Shown here in pieces: positions 1-12,318 of a stretch of DNA of 64,000 bases. Source of the DNA: Paguma larvata (lineage: Eukaryota > Chordata > Mammalia > Carnivora > Viverridae); assembly GCA_030068075.1 (NCBI GenBank), contig CM057836.1, positions 66,253,788 to 66,317,787 of the forward strand. Reading direction: 5' to 3'. A model generated the notes under the pieces. It ran no database searches. It was given only the letters and a program-made list of their open reading frames with translations, and had not been told where the DNA came from. The translations under genes and the position numbers were made by a program. Numbering within the stretch: the stretch's first letter is position 1; each line of letters starts with the position of its first letter.

Positions 1-340
1 CTCACCGTTTTGGAGTCTGGGAGGTCAATATCAGGGTTCCGGCAAGGTTGAATTCTGTTGACATTTTTCCTCCTGGGTTACAGATGGTCACCTTCTTGCT
101 GTGTCTTCACATGGTAGGGAGAGGAGGTGGAGAAGGGAGAGGGGAAGCAAGAGAGAACATCAGCTCTCTGGTCTCATAAGGACACAGATCTCATCACAAG
201 GACTCTACCCTCACAACGTCATCTAAACCGAATTACCACGCAAAAGGGCCATCTCCATTTGCCGTCATATTTGGGGTTAGGGTTTCACTATGTGAATTTG
301 GGGGGAGGACACAAATATTTAGTCTGTAATACCCTGTGAT
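1..340 (-). mobile_element. MLT1-type MaLR LTR, antisense, cut by the window edge
   Basis: The plus strand reads as the reverse complement of an MLT1 LTR. It passes a 'tggagtctgggaggtc' block, a 'cttgctgtgtcttcacatgg' block, a 'tcataaggacacagatctcatc' variant, 'ctaccctcacaacgtcatc', and ends near 'tatgtgaatttggggggagg'. MLT1 is a non-autonomous ERVL-MaLR LTR found across placental mammals. No coding content is expected. The left end lies outside the window. Confidence 0.72.
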
Positions 341-1284
341 CTGGAAGACTCATTTCCCTTAAAATAACCTCTGTTCCTTTTGTTTTTCTATTATCCTGTT
401 AAATCAGAACCTACTCAAAAGGCTTTAGGTGATTGTATACTTAAACAAATTTTATTGTATTTATTTGCTAAACCTTTGTGAAACTCATTTGTCTTTTTAA
501 ATCACTAAGTCTCTTTTCTATGATCTAAAAAGTTGTAAGATACATACTTATCTAAGTTTAGCAGAACACATGACATAATGAACATATGTCTCTTTCGAAC
601 CCTTAAGTCTCTTTTAACCATTAACATTTTGGGCGGGCTTTTTGTTATTGTTGTAAAGTTTTTGATGTGCCCTCACAGAGATTTTAATTTTCTTCAGGAA
701 AAATTTCCTAAAAACAGAAGCAGAAGCTTTATTGGATACTGCTCACCTATGTTTTCTTTAGAAAGCTGTTTTTCAGTCATGTGTTGTATGTCAAAATAGC
801 ACTCTCAACAGCTGAATTATTGAAATGTTTGGGGGTGACTAGGGAGCTGGACAAAGTCCCCCACAGAGGTCTGTTTGGCATTTGGGAGAGTGGCGCCTGG
901 GGCTACCTAGCGACAGACAAGTTTGCTCCAAATAAGAACTGTTTTCCAGGCTTATTGCTGGCACATCCAGAATGTCTGAGTGATCCATGAGGAGTATGTT
1001 CATGTCCTCAGAGGAAAGGACAGAGTTTGAAAATTCGATGGTGTTACTTGATAGGAAAGGCTGTTTCAGAAGAGAATTTAGAGCTGCCTTTTCACCCACA
1101 GAAGTAAATTATTGTCTTTATTTCAGAAGAAAACACTTTTTACCTTGACTGAGATGATTTTAGGTAAATACTCAAAAAATTAGGGCCATGCTTTACCCTT
1201 CCCTCTTGGCAGAACATTTTTTGCAGGCTGGGTATTTCAGTGTGCCCCTGGGAACCACATGTGACTCAGTGTGATGATGTGCAA
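341..1284. other. unassigned non-repetitive sequence
   Basis: I recognise no repeat or gene here. Only short open frames are present, with no family signature, and the composition is AT-rich. Confidence 0.5.
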
Positions 1285-1445
1285 AGGCTTGGAGGGCAAA
1301 GCTGCGACTCTGCGTTTTGAGTCCAACTTTGCCACTGAATTAGCATGAGACCTAGCACATGCCATTTCACCTGTGTGGGCCTCAGTCTTTTTCTTTATGG
1401 AAAAAAGAATTGGATTAGGTGATTATTAAAAGTTGCCTGCTCAGT
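1285..1445 (+). repeat. MIR SINE relic
   Basis: The order of blocks is that of the mammalian MIR core: 'ttgagtccaactttgccact', then a degraded 'gtgtgacctt...caagtcac' counterpart, then 'gtgggcctcagtctttttc'. Divergence is high, as expected for this ancient tRNA-derived SINE. Confidence 0.72.
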
Positions 1446-2014
1446 GTACAGTTTGATCATTCCTGTAGATCTAGAATATTTACTCTTATGCAATTTATTT
1501 AAAAACTGCAGGAAGCTAACAAAAGTGATATTAGAGTTAATAGAAAGGTTACATTTGGCTTCCAAAAGATTAATTATGGTAGGAGAACTCCCTTGGGAGC
1601 CCTGGTATATTATATTAATTTTCTTCTAGGATGCCAAATATGGACAATGTCTGTATATAACATAAGAATGTACATAATGGAATTTAGTGTCACCAAAAAA
1701 TACCAATTTTATTTTTTATCTGCATTGCAACAAGTTGTTTGTTGTGTTTCATTGTGAAGTTAAATTAGGGCAACTGAATGCCTCTAAATTACATTGGAAT
1801 CTCCTTTCAAAAGATAATCATGGCTCCATGTATGCTCATTATTTTGAGATGGGGTAGATATTTATTGAGGTAAATGACTTGTTAGGCTCCTCACCCAAGC
1901 CCTGAAGGTCCCAGCCATACATCAACTGGTCTATTGGGAGGTCTCTGAACCCTTAGACAACCGGAAACATTTAGTAGCTTTTCAATCTTACTATCATCAT
2001 CTGAGATGAAGTAG
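1446..2014. other. unassigned AT-rich sequence
   Basis: No gene, RNA or mobile element could be recognised. Confidence 0.45.
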
Positions 2015-2265
2015 AACCTAGAGGTTAGTAGCAAAAACCCTTGAGTTAGACTTTCTGAATCTAATTCTGGTGCCACCCTTACTGAGTGAAATTCGATGAA
2101 TTTCTTAGGTTCTCTCTTCCACAGTTTCCTCCTCTGAAAATTAGTGATAATGGTAAGAATTAAATGATTTAATGTATTGTAAGGATTAAATGAAAGGGCT
2201 TAGAATAAATAATTTCTGTCACATAGCAGGCAATATCCAAGAGTTAGCTAGTCTTACTGTTACAT
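2015..2265 (+). repeat. MIR SINE relic, nearly full length
   Basis: The blocks run 'ttctgaatctaattctggtg', 'cttccacagtttcctcctct', 'gaaaattagtgataatgg', 'aggattaaatgaaagggc' and 'cacatagcaggcaatatcc'. This is the MIR core followed by its 3' LINE-like end, in sense orientation. Confidence 0.8.
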
Positions 2266-4035
2266 CATCACAATCATCATTAATCTCCAGGATTCATTAA
2301 CCCCTCATATTAACCTAATATTGATCAAAACAATGTTGAGAGAGGACTATGTGAAAGACTGAAAATCTGTCCATTCTTGGAGATATTCTAAATGCTGCCC
2401 CATTGATCAAATCACATGTAGAGAGAGCTAGAATTGTACACATTGTTGTTTTAGCCATGGAAACTAACACATTAAGATTTTGTTGCTTGTTCATGTCATG
2501 GTCTAATTCAGGTTGAATGGCTCTCCTTGGAGATTCTCGCCTGAGCTAAGGATGTAGCCTGCTTGTTTGTGTGGCACTGCCATTTTCAACATGAGCCTTT
2601 ATAGTCACTGAAAGAACAAAGCAAGGTTGAGATGGGTGATGCATGGCTGGGCACTGGCCAGAACCCTGACACTTGGCTCCAACTTAATTTCATATGGTTG
2701 TGGAACATAGAGTTTCTGTGTCATACAGAGGGAATGAGATTGTGGCAGTCTCTGTTACCATTTTTACAGGGCTCTGATTAAGTCAATACAAGAAACAGGT
2801 CAAGGCCACATATCTTATTTTTATTGTATAAATGCTATTGTTTAATATTTTCTTCATGCGAATTAGTGCAATGCTAGCCCTGACCTTAGCTGAAGAATAG
2901 TTGTGCCTCTCATAGGAAAATGGTTAGTTTTCTCACGGAAAGAGACCAGGTTTCCTTTTTTAAGTTGGCAGGCCACTAGAAAGCTAAGGGCCAAAATTCT
3001 TGCCCATCTGTGACAATTACACTCCTTGATTAGTTTCATGCCCCATAGAATTAGTTTTCTTATTTTTTCTTTCACAGTGAATTCAGGCTATTTTTGTTGT
3101 GTTTTATAAATCCTGATAAATCATAGGAAGTATTTTTTATTTTTTTGGAAAAAGATGGGATATAAGTAAATACGTAAGCACATTTCTTTGTGTAGAGTTA
3201 TCTCCTAGAAATCATTATCACAAAGATTCTCTTCCTTAAATCCTTTGAGAGGTAAGACACTTACATCTTAAAGTAATTTGGCTTATAATAATTTTATAGT
3301 GATTCTCATCTCAGGAGATAGGGATGGAGATTCCACAGGAGGCTTATTAGAACCTCTATTACCACTGGTAGAGACAGATATTTAAATAGTAATGTAGTCT
3401 TTCACTGTAATATTATCATAGTTCTTTCCTCTCTTCGTATTCTCATCAAGTGTTTTATATTTATCTCATATGTAAATATTTAAGCAAAGGGAGAGTCCCT
3501 TCTTAGAGTATCATATTACCTTACTACATTTCAAGTTTCAAATGTTGAAACAAACGGTAGTCCTTGCATTGAACCAGGTATCTTCTTGGCCTGAGAGAAG
3601 CCAAATACAAGCCTGCTGTGGACAGTCAGTCTTTTCTTTTGGGAAAAACAATGATTGCATTATCCTAAGATTTTATTTTCCTTCTTCCTTCCCTGCACCC
3701 CCATCGTTTTCCATAGGAAAACAGTGTCATACTCTCTAAAGAAAGTCAGATGGCTACAGAGGGAATGTATTTTGAAAGGCAAGCACTTATAAAGAAATTG
3801 TGTCCTGTCTTTTTCACTACCCTGCATGTTCGGTGAATGTGCAATGGAAATTGGGAAAGACTAACTGGCTTAGCTAATGCAGTTATGCGGACACAGAGAG
3901 GACACAGATTTACCTTAAAGATAAGAGAGACAAACCTGGGTGGAAGACGGTGTATTTACAATTAATTCACCTTGTGCCCAGACCCCATCATCTGAGCCTC
4001 CAGCCTTTTTGTGCTCCCTCCCCCATGCCGTTTTC
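2266..4035. other. unassigned non-repetitive sequence
   Basis: About 1.8 kb with no recognisable gene or repeat. The short open frames have no domain signature, and no splice-flanked exon stands out. Confidence 0.45.
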
Positions 4036-4747
4036 TTGCAGATGTCTTACAAGTTAGGTGATGTGGCCAGCCTGCAGCATGGCCCCCAGCATTCCCCACC
4101 TTTGGTAGTCATACTCTTGTATAGTCCTCTCTCACATAATACCAGGTTTGGTCTATGTGAACAACAGCATAGGGCAGAGACAATGTGGTAATTCACTCTG
4201 AGATTAGATTATGAATTTTTTTTTTCTGAGAGATGGCAAGTGGAGGAGGGGCAGATAGAGGAGGACAGATGATCCAAAGCAGGCTTTATACTGACAGCAG
4301 TGAGCCTCATGTGGGGCTAGAACTCAAAAACCATGAGATCATGACCAGAACTGAAGTCAGACACTCAACCAACTGAGCCATCCAGGTGCCCCTGAGATTA
4401 GATTATAAAAGACTGCAACTTCCATCTTGGATGCTGACTTTTGGTTGGATCTCCTGATCTCAAAGAAGTAGGCTGCCATGCTGTAGTAGGGGCCAGCTGT
4501 TGGTGAGAATGTAGGACCTGCTAACAACCACACAAGTGAGACTTGGAGGCAAGTTCACTTGCCTCATCTTGAAAATACTGTAGTTCCAGCTAAAAGTTTG
4601 ATTGCAACCTTGTGAGAAAACCTGAGCCAGAACCACCCAGCTAGGCTCCCCCCAGGTTCTTGTCTTTCAGAAACTATTGGGGATAATGAATGATTGCTGT
4701 TTTAGTTTGCTGTTTTGTGGTGATTTGTTACAAGAACTAAATAACAA
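4036..4747 (+). mobile_element. MLT1-type MaLR LTR, split by a SINE
   Basis: Left part, to 4212: blocks resembling 'ccaggtttggtctatgtgaa' and 'agagacaatgtggtaattca'. Right part, 4392-4747: 'taaaagactgcaacttcc', 'gattgcaaccttgtgagaaa', 'cctgagccagaaccaccc' and 'ggtgatttgttacaagaac'. Together they follow one MaLR-type LTR consensus in order. The interruption at 4213-4391 is a felid SINE. The left limit is approximate and the subfamily is not assigned. Confidence 0.68.
4213..4391 (-). mobile_element. felid tRNA-derived SINE (SINEC/CAN type) with perfect TSD
   Basis: A T-tract at the left is the complement of the A-tail. It is followed by the purine-rich 'gagagatgg...gaggggcag' region, 'gatccaaagcaggct', and the complement of the tRNA-like head ending 'aactgagccatccaggtgccc'. 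A 15-bp direct repeat, ctgagattagattat, lies at 4198-4212 and 4392-4406. It is a target-site duplication inside the surrounding LTR. The element is a minus-strand insertion. Confidence 0.93.
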
Positions 4748-7577
4748 ATAGAAAATTGAGATAGAATGAATAGAAATCTGTTCCCAATATCAAAGAAGAT
4801 AAATCATTCGGTTTTCTTAAACATTGAAAGATATCTGACTTTTCTTTCTACTTCAATTTCTTTGCTCTTTTCTACCTTAATAAATATACTTATCACCTGG
4901 CACAGTGAAGGAAATTAGATTCTCTACTAATGTTGAAAGCCATTTGATAGGATCTTGGAGTGATGATTGAAGAGATGATATTGCTCCCAGTGCTTAATGT
5001 AGAAAGAATTTCCTCCAACAAATCTTGAAGTGATAGTCATTATTAATGATCATCTATGCAACTCCCTTTTCTTCCCCACCTTCTTTTGGAGATTAAGAAA
5101 GGCATCTCTTCAAGTAAAATAAGCATTAAGACAGGATCTGTTCTGCTCTAAAGTTAGCTTTTTCTCTCCCCATGTTCTATTTTCCTCCTATAGGATTTAA
5201 GATAATGAACAGAGAAGACCTTTCAGGAACCAGATATTCTGCCTTAAATTTTGCCATGAGCTGCCGTAAAGAATTAAGGAACAGAATCAGTTCACTTCCT
5301 CCTTTTTTGACATACAAGAGCCAAGGAGGAAACTCCCTTGAGACAACTGGAGCCCAGTGTCCATTTTAATGTTCTATTTAGGTCAAAACTCCTTAATATT
5401 TTACTAATGTTTTATTTCAGAATACAACTTCTTTTGTAGAGCATGGCAAATAAAATTTTAGTTGTATGATCTCAAAGACTCAGATGATATTACCCTAAAT
5501 TAAAAAATTGAGAAAGTACTAAAAGGATCTTTGATTTTCCCAAAGTTCACCAAATAGTTAGAAGCATTCATGAGCAGACACTATCTTTCCCACCTTAATT
5601 CTAGGCCTTTTTTTTTTTGGAGTAGGCATTCACTAAATGGAATTCAAATCAATTTCCTATGTTTGCCAAGAATGGTTTTCAAACATTAAAGATGGACAAG
5701 ATAAAGAGGTCTTGTGAAACTTCTTAAATGGGGGGTCATTAAATCTCTGAAATAATTAGTATAGGTTTTAAACAACATGAAGCAATTTGGACAAGTCCAT
5801 GTAATTCTATTACTATTAAAATTTGTTTTAAATAAAATAACATTTCTGCTAAAACTTAATAGTTCCTCTTTATCTTGGACAACACAGAATTATCATATTG
5901 TCATATGATATTCACAATATTCAGAATATGCTTGAGATTCATCCATGGTGTAAATGAAATAGACCCTCCCCAAAAAATCACTTTTTATTTGAGTCTGACT
6001 GAATTTGCTCCATCTATCTTCGTAGCACCTCTGCTGAAGTGTGTCTAAAGGGGCACACATTTTTCACAGGGCTGCAGTGTGTAAACAGGGGCCACCTCCC
6101 ATCCTGAGCATGGTGAAAAGTAAAGTTAATCTTCATCAGAAATTTGTCCTGTTTCTGTTTTTTTTTTTGTCCATGGAAGATTTTAATCAGGGCTTCCTTG
6201 GAAACAATGTTCTGATATATGAGTTAAAATTATAATGAATCTAAAGAGAGGCAAATGAATAAGTCTAAAAATAGACTTCTATTCAACAAAATCCACACCC
6301 CTCTCTCTTAGACACATTTCTCTTGGTTGAGAATCAACTGGCAGTCAAGGTCATGGAGCTTTGCAAGTCTTTGCCCTTTGCCTTGGTGCACACATAGGCA
6401 CACTCACCACCCTGCAGGATCGCTGGTCTCTTGTGCAGAGCAATTAAACTGCCAGATTCCATCTGTGTTGTACCTTTCAGATTTTCCTAACATTAATTTC
6501 TCCATGAGCCAAGGCAAATGAGCAACTGGGAAACCTTATTAGTCTTCTCAAGTTTGCCTCTGTGGACTATCTCATTTCTCCCCAATGAAAGGAATATTTT
6601 ACAGTTCTACTTTGTGCATACTAAACATTCATTTATTATCTTAAAAGAAGGAAGTACTCCTAAATAACATACAAGTAATTCCCTATTAGATAATTTTAAC
6701 TTGAATCATTATGCAAATCTAATGAACCACCTTTAATTTTTGTTGCTCCGTAAGTTGGATATCTTTCAAAAATATTTAAAGAAATATCATTATTCCAAAA
6801 TACCCACAACAATGCAGAATATGTTTCCTCATGAATGCTGACCAGATAGGTATTAAATAACTCCAGGGATTCCACCATTTATGAGTAAACACAATTTGGA
6901 ACTGTAATGTGTTGAATTGAAAATTTGCCAAGTTCATTACTGTCATCATTGATTTGGTCAGGATATGCTCTAAATGAGGGAATTGCTTATCTGCTTCCAT
7001 ACTAGATGGATTGGGTTTGCTGCACCATGACTATGTAGACCCATGAACACTCTGTTGTTGGTAAATACTGAGATTTACAGCCTCTTTGGTTGCTCTTCCT
7101 GGCAAGATGCCCTGGCCTGTGTGATGGTCACAGGACCATTTCATTCAGATGCAGTCAGGCTCTACCACTTTACTCCTCATGCATAGGTTTTGAAGGATGG
7201 TAGGGAGTAGACACCTAGAGTAGGAACTTAGTTTATGTGTATTAAAGGAAGGAGTGAGTCTTGTGGAAGAGAGTTCAAGAGAGAGAAGTGAATATTTTCC
7301 CAAATCCGAATCTATCGATAACTGTTTTCTGTTTCTGCTAGAAGTTCTACCACTTAGTGACATGCGGTTTGTATGTCTTCCTGAGGCCTCCACCGTATCC
7401 TTGTCTTTCAGAGTGATTCCTTCTTAGAAAAGAACTGGAGAGGGAGAAAAATTTGAGTTCTTCTCATAGTATGGGTATCTAAAAGAACCATGAATGAGGT
7501 GGGACCCATGAGTGGACTTTGGGACATGTGTAACTCCCCTGAGATGTCATGCAAACTTGAGGTATTTATCCATGTGT
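4748..7577. other. unassigned non-repetitive sequence
   Basis: About 2.8 kb of AT-rich DNA with only short open frames. No repeat family, RNA gene or exon could be supported. Confidence 0.45.
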
Positions 7578-7587
7578 GCATATGTGT

Positions 7588-7812
7588 GTTTTTTTAAAAT
7601 TTTTAAACATTTTATTATTTATCAAGAGAGAGAGAATGAGAGAAAAAGCCGGGGAGGGGCAGAGAGGGAGACACAGAATCCGAAGCAGGCTCCAGGTCCC
7701 AGGCTCTGAGCCATCAGCACAGAGCCCGACGAGGGGCTCGAACCCATAAACAGTGAGATGACCTGAGCCGAAGTCAGACACCTAACCAACTGAGCCACCT
7801 AGATGCCCCTTT
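7588..7812 (-). mobile_element. felid tRNA-derived SINE (SINEC/CAN type)
   Basis: A minus-strand copy with T-rich tail complement, 'gagagagagaatgagag', 'ggggaggggcagagaggg', 'cacagagcccgacgaggggc', and the head complement 'ccaactgagccacc'. The flanking direct repeat gcatatgtgt at 7578-7587 and 7813-7822 is the target-site duplication. This copy is comparatively intact and looks younger than most others in the window. The open frames across it are chance products of the SINE. Confidence 0.94.
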
Positions 7813-7822
7813 GCATATGTGT

Positions 7823-8739
7823 TATTTTAAAGAAAAAGATCCATAGCTTTTATCAGATGCTCAGAAGGACTTGGGATCCCAAGAATTACTGCCATGGATA
7901 TTATCAGCAGTATTTGCACACAGACTTTGTAAATGAACTGTTAATACTACTGACGTTTTGAAAATTCCAGGGTTTTGAAATGCAATTCTGAAAGTGATGT
8001 ATTAGAAATAGTTCGCTGTTGGATACATAAAATGTTACTGGAGTAAAAAAGTCATGTTAACCAAATAATCAAGACTGTATGGAATGCCTCATGGTTCAAA
8101 CTTTCACTTAAACTCAAAGCTGACTGATTTTTTTTAGATATGCAAGTCCTTTACTTGTTCTGCTCTCATGGACTCTGGAACAGAAGTTCAGTGATAATGG
8201 AGCATTTGCAAATTATGTCTTTCAGTACACTGGAGACGAAGGTTTCATTTTTCATTCTCTTCGGTCTGGTAGAGCTCTGGTCTCTCATGCCTGAAATATA
8301 TTTTCTTTTGGAATCTATCTTTTCTACTGGCTAAGTATTCATAATAAAAAAGAACTTTCTAGAAGCAGAATAAGTTTAGCACATTGTGTTTCATCTTTAT
8401 GATGAAATGCAGACTTCCCATTAAAAGCAAGTCCTTTTGAAAAAGTTGAATAGAAAGGCACTTAAAAAAAAGAGACATATGGATGAAAGTTGGAGGACTA
8501 AGAAAAACTGATAAAATTAATGTGGCGAATTGGATAAATTTCCATTTATTTTTTAAAAAGTACACAAGTGCACACACACGCACAAACAACACACAACACA
8601 CAATATAGTAAGAAAAAGCACATAGTGTCAGGTCACTTAGGTTTTGTATAGAGTTTAATAAGCTTTGTCTTGTTTTTTACCAAAAACTTTTAATTAATAA
8701 GTAGTTTAGCAAACATTAATTGATTTGCTTTTTCATCTG
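7823..8739. other. unassigned sequence with a CA-rich patch
   Basis: No gene or repeat family was recognised. An impure CA/ACAA simple repeat lies at about 8565-8602. Confidence 0.5.
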
Positions 8740-9530
8740 TTCATTTACTCATTCAGCAGTGCCATTTGAGTGTTGGAAAGGGGCCAAGGGTCTTTGTTAT
8801 TTTCTGATGTGAAAATACGAATGAGAAGTAATCCCTCCTCAAAAGCCTGTCTTTCAGCCCAGGAAACAGACTAAACACAACCCAGTGTGCTCAGGGTCAG
8901 TGTAGTCAGTGGAAGCTGCATAACAGGGAGGGACCTGATATGAGATCTCCATATAGAGACTTCGTGCCATAACATGTTAGCCTTGTGACCATGGCCGGTC
9001 ATGGCACCACCATAGGTCTCAAAAGACTAAGCAGAATGCCCACAAACCCTGTGTAAATGTTAATTATTATAAGTAATTTGATTATTATTAAAAACACGGC
9101 ATGAACAAAGTGTTTGGTAGCACAGAGAAGGGCAACTATGAAAAATGGCTAGAAAGAGTTTAGAAAGCTAATGTAGAAAATGTATCATCTGAGCTAAGGT
9201 GGGTTGGGGTGGGAAGGATGTTCCAAGGAACACAGATGGCCCTTAAAAGCATGGGTGCTGGGGTGCCTGGGTGGATCAGTTGGTTAAGCATCTGACTCTT
9301 GGTTTTGGCTCAGGTTATGATCTCATTGTTTGTGAATTCAAGTCCTGCATCACGCTCTTTGCTGTCAACACAGAGCCTGCTTCAGATCTCTGCCCCAACA
9401 CTTTCTGCCCCTCCCCACTCTTTCTGTCAAAAATAAATAAATGTTAAAAAAAAAAAAGAAAAGCATGGGTGCTTATGGTGAGGGTGGGTGGGGAGGATTA
9501 AGGTTATGGAGAAAGAGGCTTTCTAGAATG
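8740..9530 (-). repeat. L2 LINE relic, antisense, interrupted by a SINE
   Basis: The 3'-end signature in antisense begins near 8745 ('ttcatttactcattcagcag'). A degraded 'aatccctcctcaaaagcctg' region and a 'gtgctcagggtcagtgtag' block follow. The stretch at 9190-9244 ('gatgttccaaggaacacag') fits the next part of the antisense L2 consensus. The copy is highly diverged and its limits are approximate. Confidence 0.5.
9260..9458 (+). mobile_element. felid tRNA-derived SINE (SINEC/CAN type) with perfect TSD
   Basis: A sense copy. The tRNA-like head 'gtgcctgggtggatcagttg' contains a pol III A-box-like 'tggatcagttgg', and a degraded B box 'gaattcaagtcctg' follows. Next come the pyrimidine-rich 'ctttctgcccctccccactc' and the tail 'aaaaataaataaatg' with poly(A). 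The 15-bp repeat aaaagcatgggtgct at 9245-9259 and 9459-9473 is a perfect target-site duplication. Confidence 0.95.
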
Positions 9531-9736
9531 CTCATATTGTTTTCCACCATATTTTCAACTTAGTTCTTAGAAGTTCTTTTCTAAAACTGTAGTTTGCCTT
9601 TTAAAGTCTTTGTTCTTCATATCAAAGAATACCTTAAGGAGCAATTGTCACTTTGGGGCCTCTTTATTTCCAACTAGCTAGTCTACTAATGTAGACTTAT
9701 TAACTCCATGATTTCCCTAATAAATAAAGATTTTTA

Positions 9737-9775
9737 TTATATATATATATATTTTATATATATATATATATAAAA
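9737..9775. repeat. (TA)n microsatellite
   Basis: A run of alternating T and A with one TTTT interruption, followed by a short ACACACA patch. It lies between two oppositely oriented SINEs and abuts the tail side of the second. Confidence 0.95.
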
Positions 9776-9825
9776 TACACACACATATGTTCAAGGCTAA
9801 GGTTTTCTGTTTTTCATCTTGATTT

Positions 9826-10039
9826 TTTTTTAATGTTTGCTTATTTCTTGAGAGAGAGAATGAGAGAGGACAAACATACACAGGGGAGGGGCAGAGAGAG
9901 AAGGAGACGCAGAATCCAAAGCAGGCTCCAGACTGAGCTGTCAGCACAGAGCCTGACACCGGGCTCAAATTCACCAATGATGACATCATGACCTGAGCCA
10001 AAGTTGGATGCCTAACTGAATGACCCAACCAAACACCCA
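9826..10039 (-). mobile_element. felid tRNA-derived SINE (SINEC/CAN type)
   Basis: A minus-strand copy: T-rich tail complement, 'gagagagagaatgagag', 'ggggaggggcagagagag', 'atccaaagcaggctccag', 'tgtcagcacagagcctgac', and a diverged head complement. The direct repeat catcttgattt at 9815-9825 and 10040-10050 is the target-site duplication. The long antisense open frame across this region is not a gene: it reads SINE plus microsatellite. Confidence 0.93.
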
Positions 10040-10050
10040 CATCTTGATTT

Positions 10051-12318
10051 ATTTCATAGCAAGTATTTCCAAAAGAGTCCTACTTTGTATTAACCACCTT
10101 TTATTGAACATTATTTTATACACTGTGTTGTTTTATACAGAATTTGGTACTCAATGCTCTTTCTTATTGTCTACTTTGAATCGTGCTATTCTGCTATCCT
10201 GCCTTCAAGCAACAAGCTTGTGGAATTTATGTGTGAGCATGTGTGCTTGTTTACATATATGTATCTTACCATTATGCAAGTGTGAGAGTGTTTTAAATTA
10301 AAAAAAAATTCCTAAATCCCTGAATCTTTTGTGAGATACTAAAGAAGTAGGGTATGGAAGTAGCAATCAATACGGCAGTGACGGTGGCATGATTCGTAAG
10401 AAAAATGCTCAATCTCTTCACAAATTTGTGCTATCATTTCTATTAAGGTATATTTGCCTGTGACCTTTTTTCTTTTAAATTTAGCCTAAGGTCATGAACT
10501 TATCACTTTGAAATTTGAATTGATACAGGTAATGTATCCAATGTGGCCAATAACAGTTTCCTTGTTACTCTAAGGGGTACATCCATTTTGAATAGTCTTA
10601 GAATTTAAAATAAAATCCTTATCAGTTAGTGTTTTCAAAATCAATTCATATTGTCAGTGCATTCAAATGTACTGAATATATTTTAGAGATATAATACTCT
10701 CTGCACACAAGGGTACTCAGCAAGTGTTAGCCTTAATTTTCAGATATATTAGAAACCAGTGTACTTGAAATACTATTATTTTAGCAATACCTTTTTAATA
10801 CCTTATTCGTTTAATAAAATTCTTATCTATGAAAATGTCTGCAAAGAATTCAGTGCTATTAATCTAATTGAAACTATTTGATTTCATGGAGATGAATGTT
10901 AAAATGACTAATATTTTTTGGAGACAAATTTAATTTGCTTTTAAGTGCTATAGCAAATGACATTCTTCTAGATGGCTGAATGGTATTGATGTTTATGTGT
11001 TCAGGTGTTGCACAAATTAAGGAGCTAAATCACTTTCAGAGGTAGGAGTTAAATGTGGTAGAGGAGTCATTAAAGTAATTTACAGCTGATGATATGTCAA
11101 AGCAGTTTCCTATGAAATCCTACAGAGATGGGAGGGAGTATGAATCATTGAGAATTAAAGATTTTTCATCTCTAATTACTTTAGCTCTCTTAGGAACCAC
11201 TCATAAATTTTTAATGTAAAAAATAAAAACAACACACACAGAGATGGAATATTACACTTGATATTGCCTCACCCAAGTTTTATTTCTCAAGATCAGAATT
11301 CTGGGATCGAAATGAATTTGTGTATTTGATTTTTAATGCCTCTTCTCTTCATCTTCCCTAAAATCATATTAGCCACAAATTGTTCCTCACGCCTGTGAGA
11401 TTGCATTCCTTTGTCCTACTCATTTGAAAACAAATGGGGCTGTCTTGAAAGCTTTCTGTCAATATTGGTTTTTCTTTTCTCTTTAATGCAAGTTAAATAG
11501 CCCTTAGAAAAGAAAATGATTTGGGTATCCCTGAATTTGTATATGCAACGCAAGTTACGTTAATTTCTTTTATTGTTTAATTTAATTGAGGGTTGCAGTG
11601 GGCATGTCTTGTTTTGGTCATGTGGCATCTACTCACCATTTTTTTGGAGGAAATCACCCTGTTTTATCCTCTGGGATACCCTCTATCACCTATTCTTTTG
11701 GTGGGAAAGCAGCGAGTATGTGACCCAGATCTGGCCAATCAGAGCATGATATTCCTGTAGCCACAGTAGTTGGCTCAGGGATGGGTATATGGACACAGCT
11801 ATTTTGTTATTAGAAGGACCTTGAGGATGAAGTTAACACAGAGAAAAGTAGAATAAATATCAGTGGGAAGGGCCAAGTTTCAGTGACTTTTTGAACATCT
11901 GAACAAAAGACCTAGTTTTTTTAGTTATTTATTGCAAGAAGTTTCCCTTTTCATTTCTGCCAGTTTGAATTGGGTTTCCTGTCACTTGCAACTGTAAGAA
12001 TTCTAACCAAAATATGCACAGAATTTTCAAACTGGAAATCAGTGAGTTGCAATCATAGTGGGGTTAAAATGAAGTACGGCTTCATTCCTGTGCCAATTTC
12101 AAAGGCAGAGGTTGGGGTTTTTTCCCCCTTCTCTAAATATCGTTTCTTTCCAAATAAGATTGCAAACAGTTATGCCTAGATGTAGGCATGTATAAAGAAT
12201 CAATCTGGCAGTTTGGAAATAAAAATTCTGACAAAGTAGTCTAACTTCTTTTATGTTTTCTGAGATAAATATTTTTTTTCTATTTTGTGCCTCTGAGATG
12301 AAGACAAACCTAGGTTTC
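10051..12318. other. unassigned AT-rich sequence
   Basis: About 2.3 kb without a recognised gene. A patch at about 11690-11900 ('ctggccaatcagagcatg', 'ttggctcagggatgggta') resembles a widespread old mammalian repeat whose name I cannot give. The 10850-11110 part is rich in TAAT and ATTA words. Confidence 0.4.

Noticed and set aside
9717..10040. 107-codon antisense frame
   Set aside because: It is the translation of a SINE followed by a TA microsatellite.
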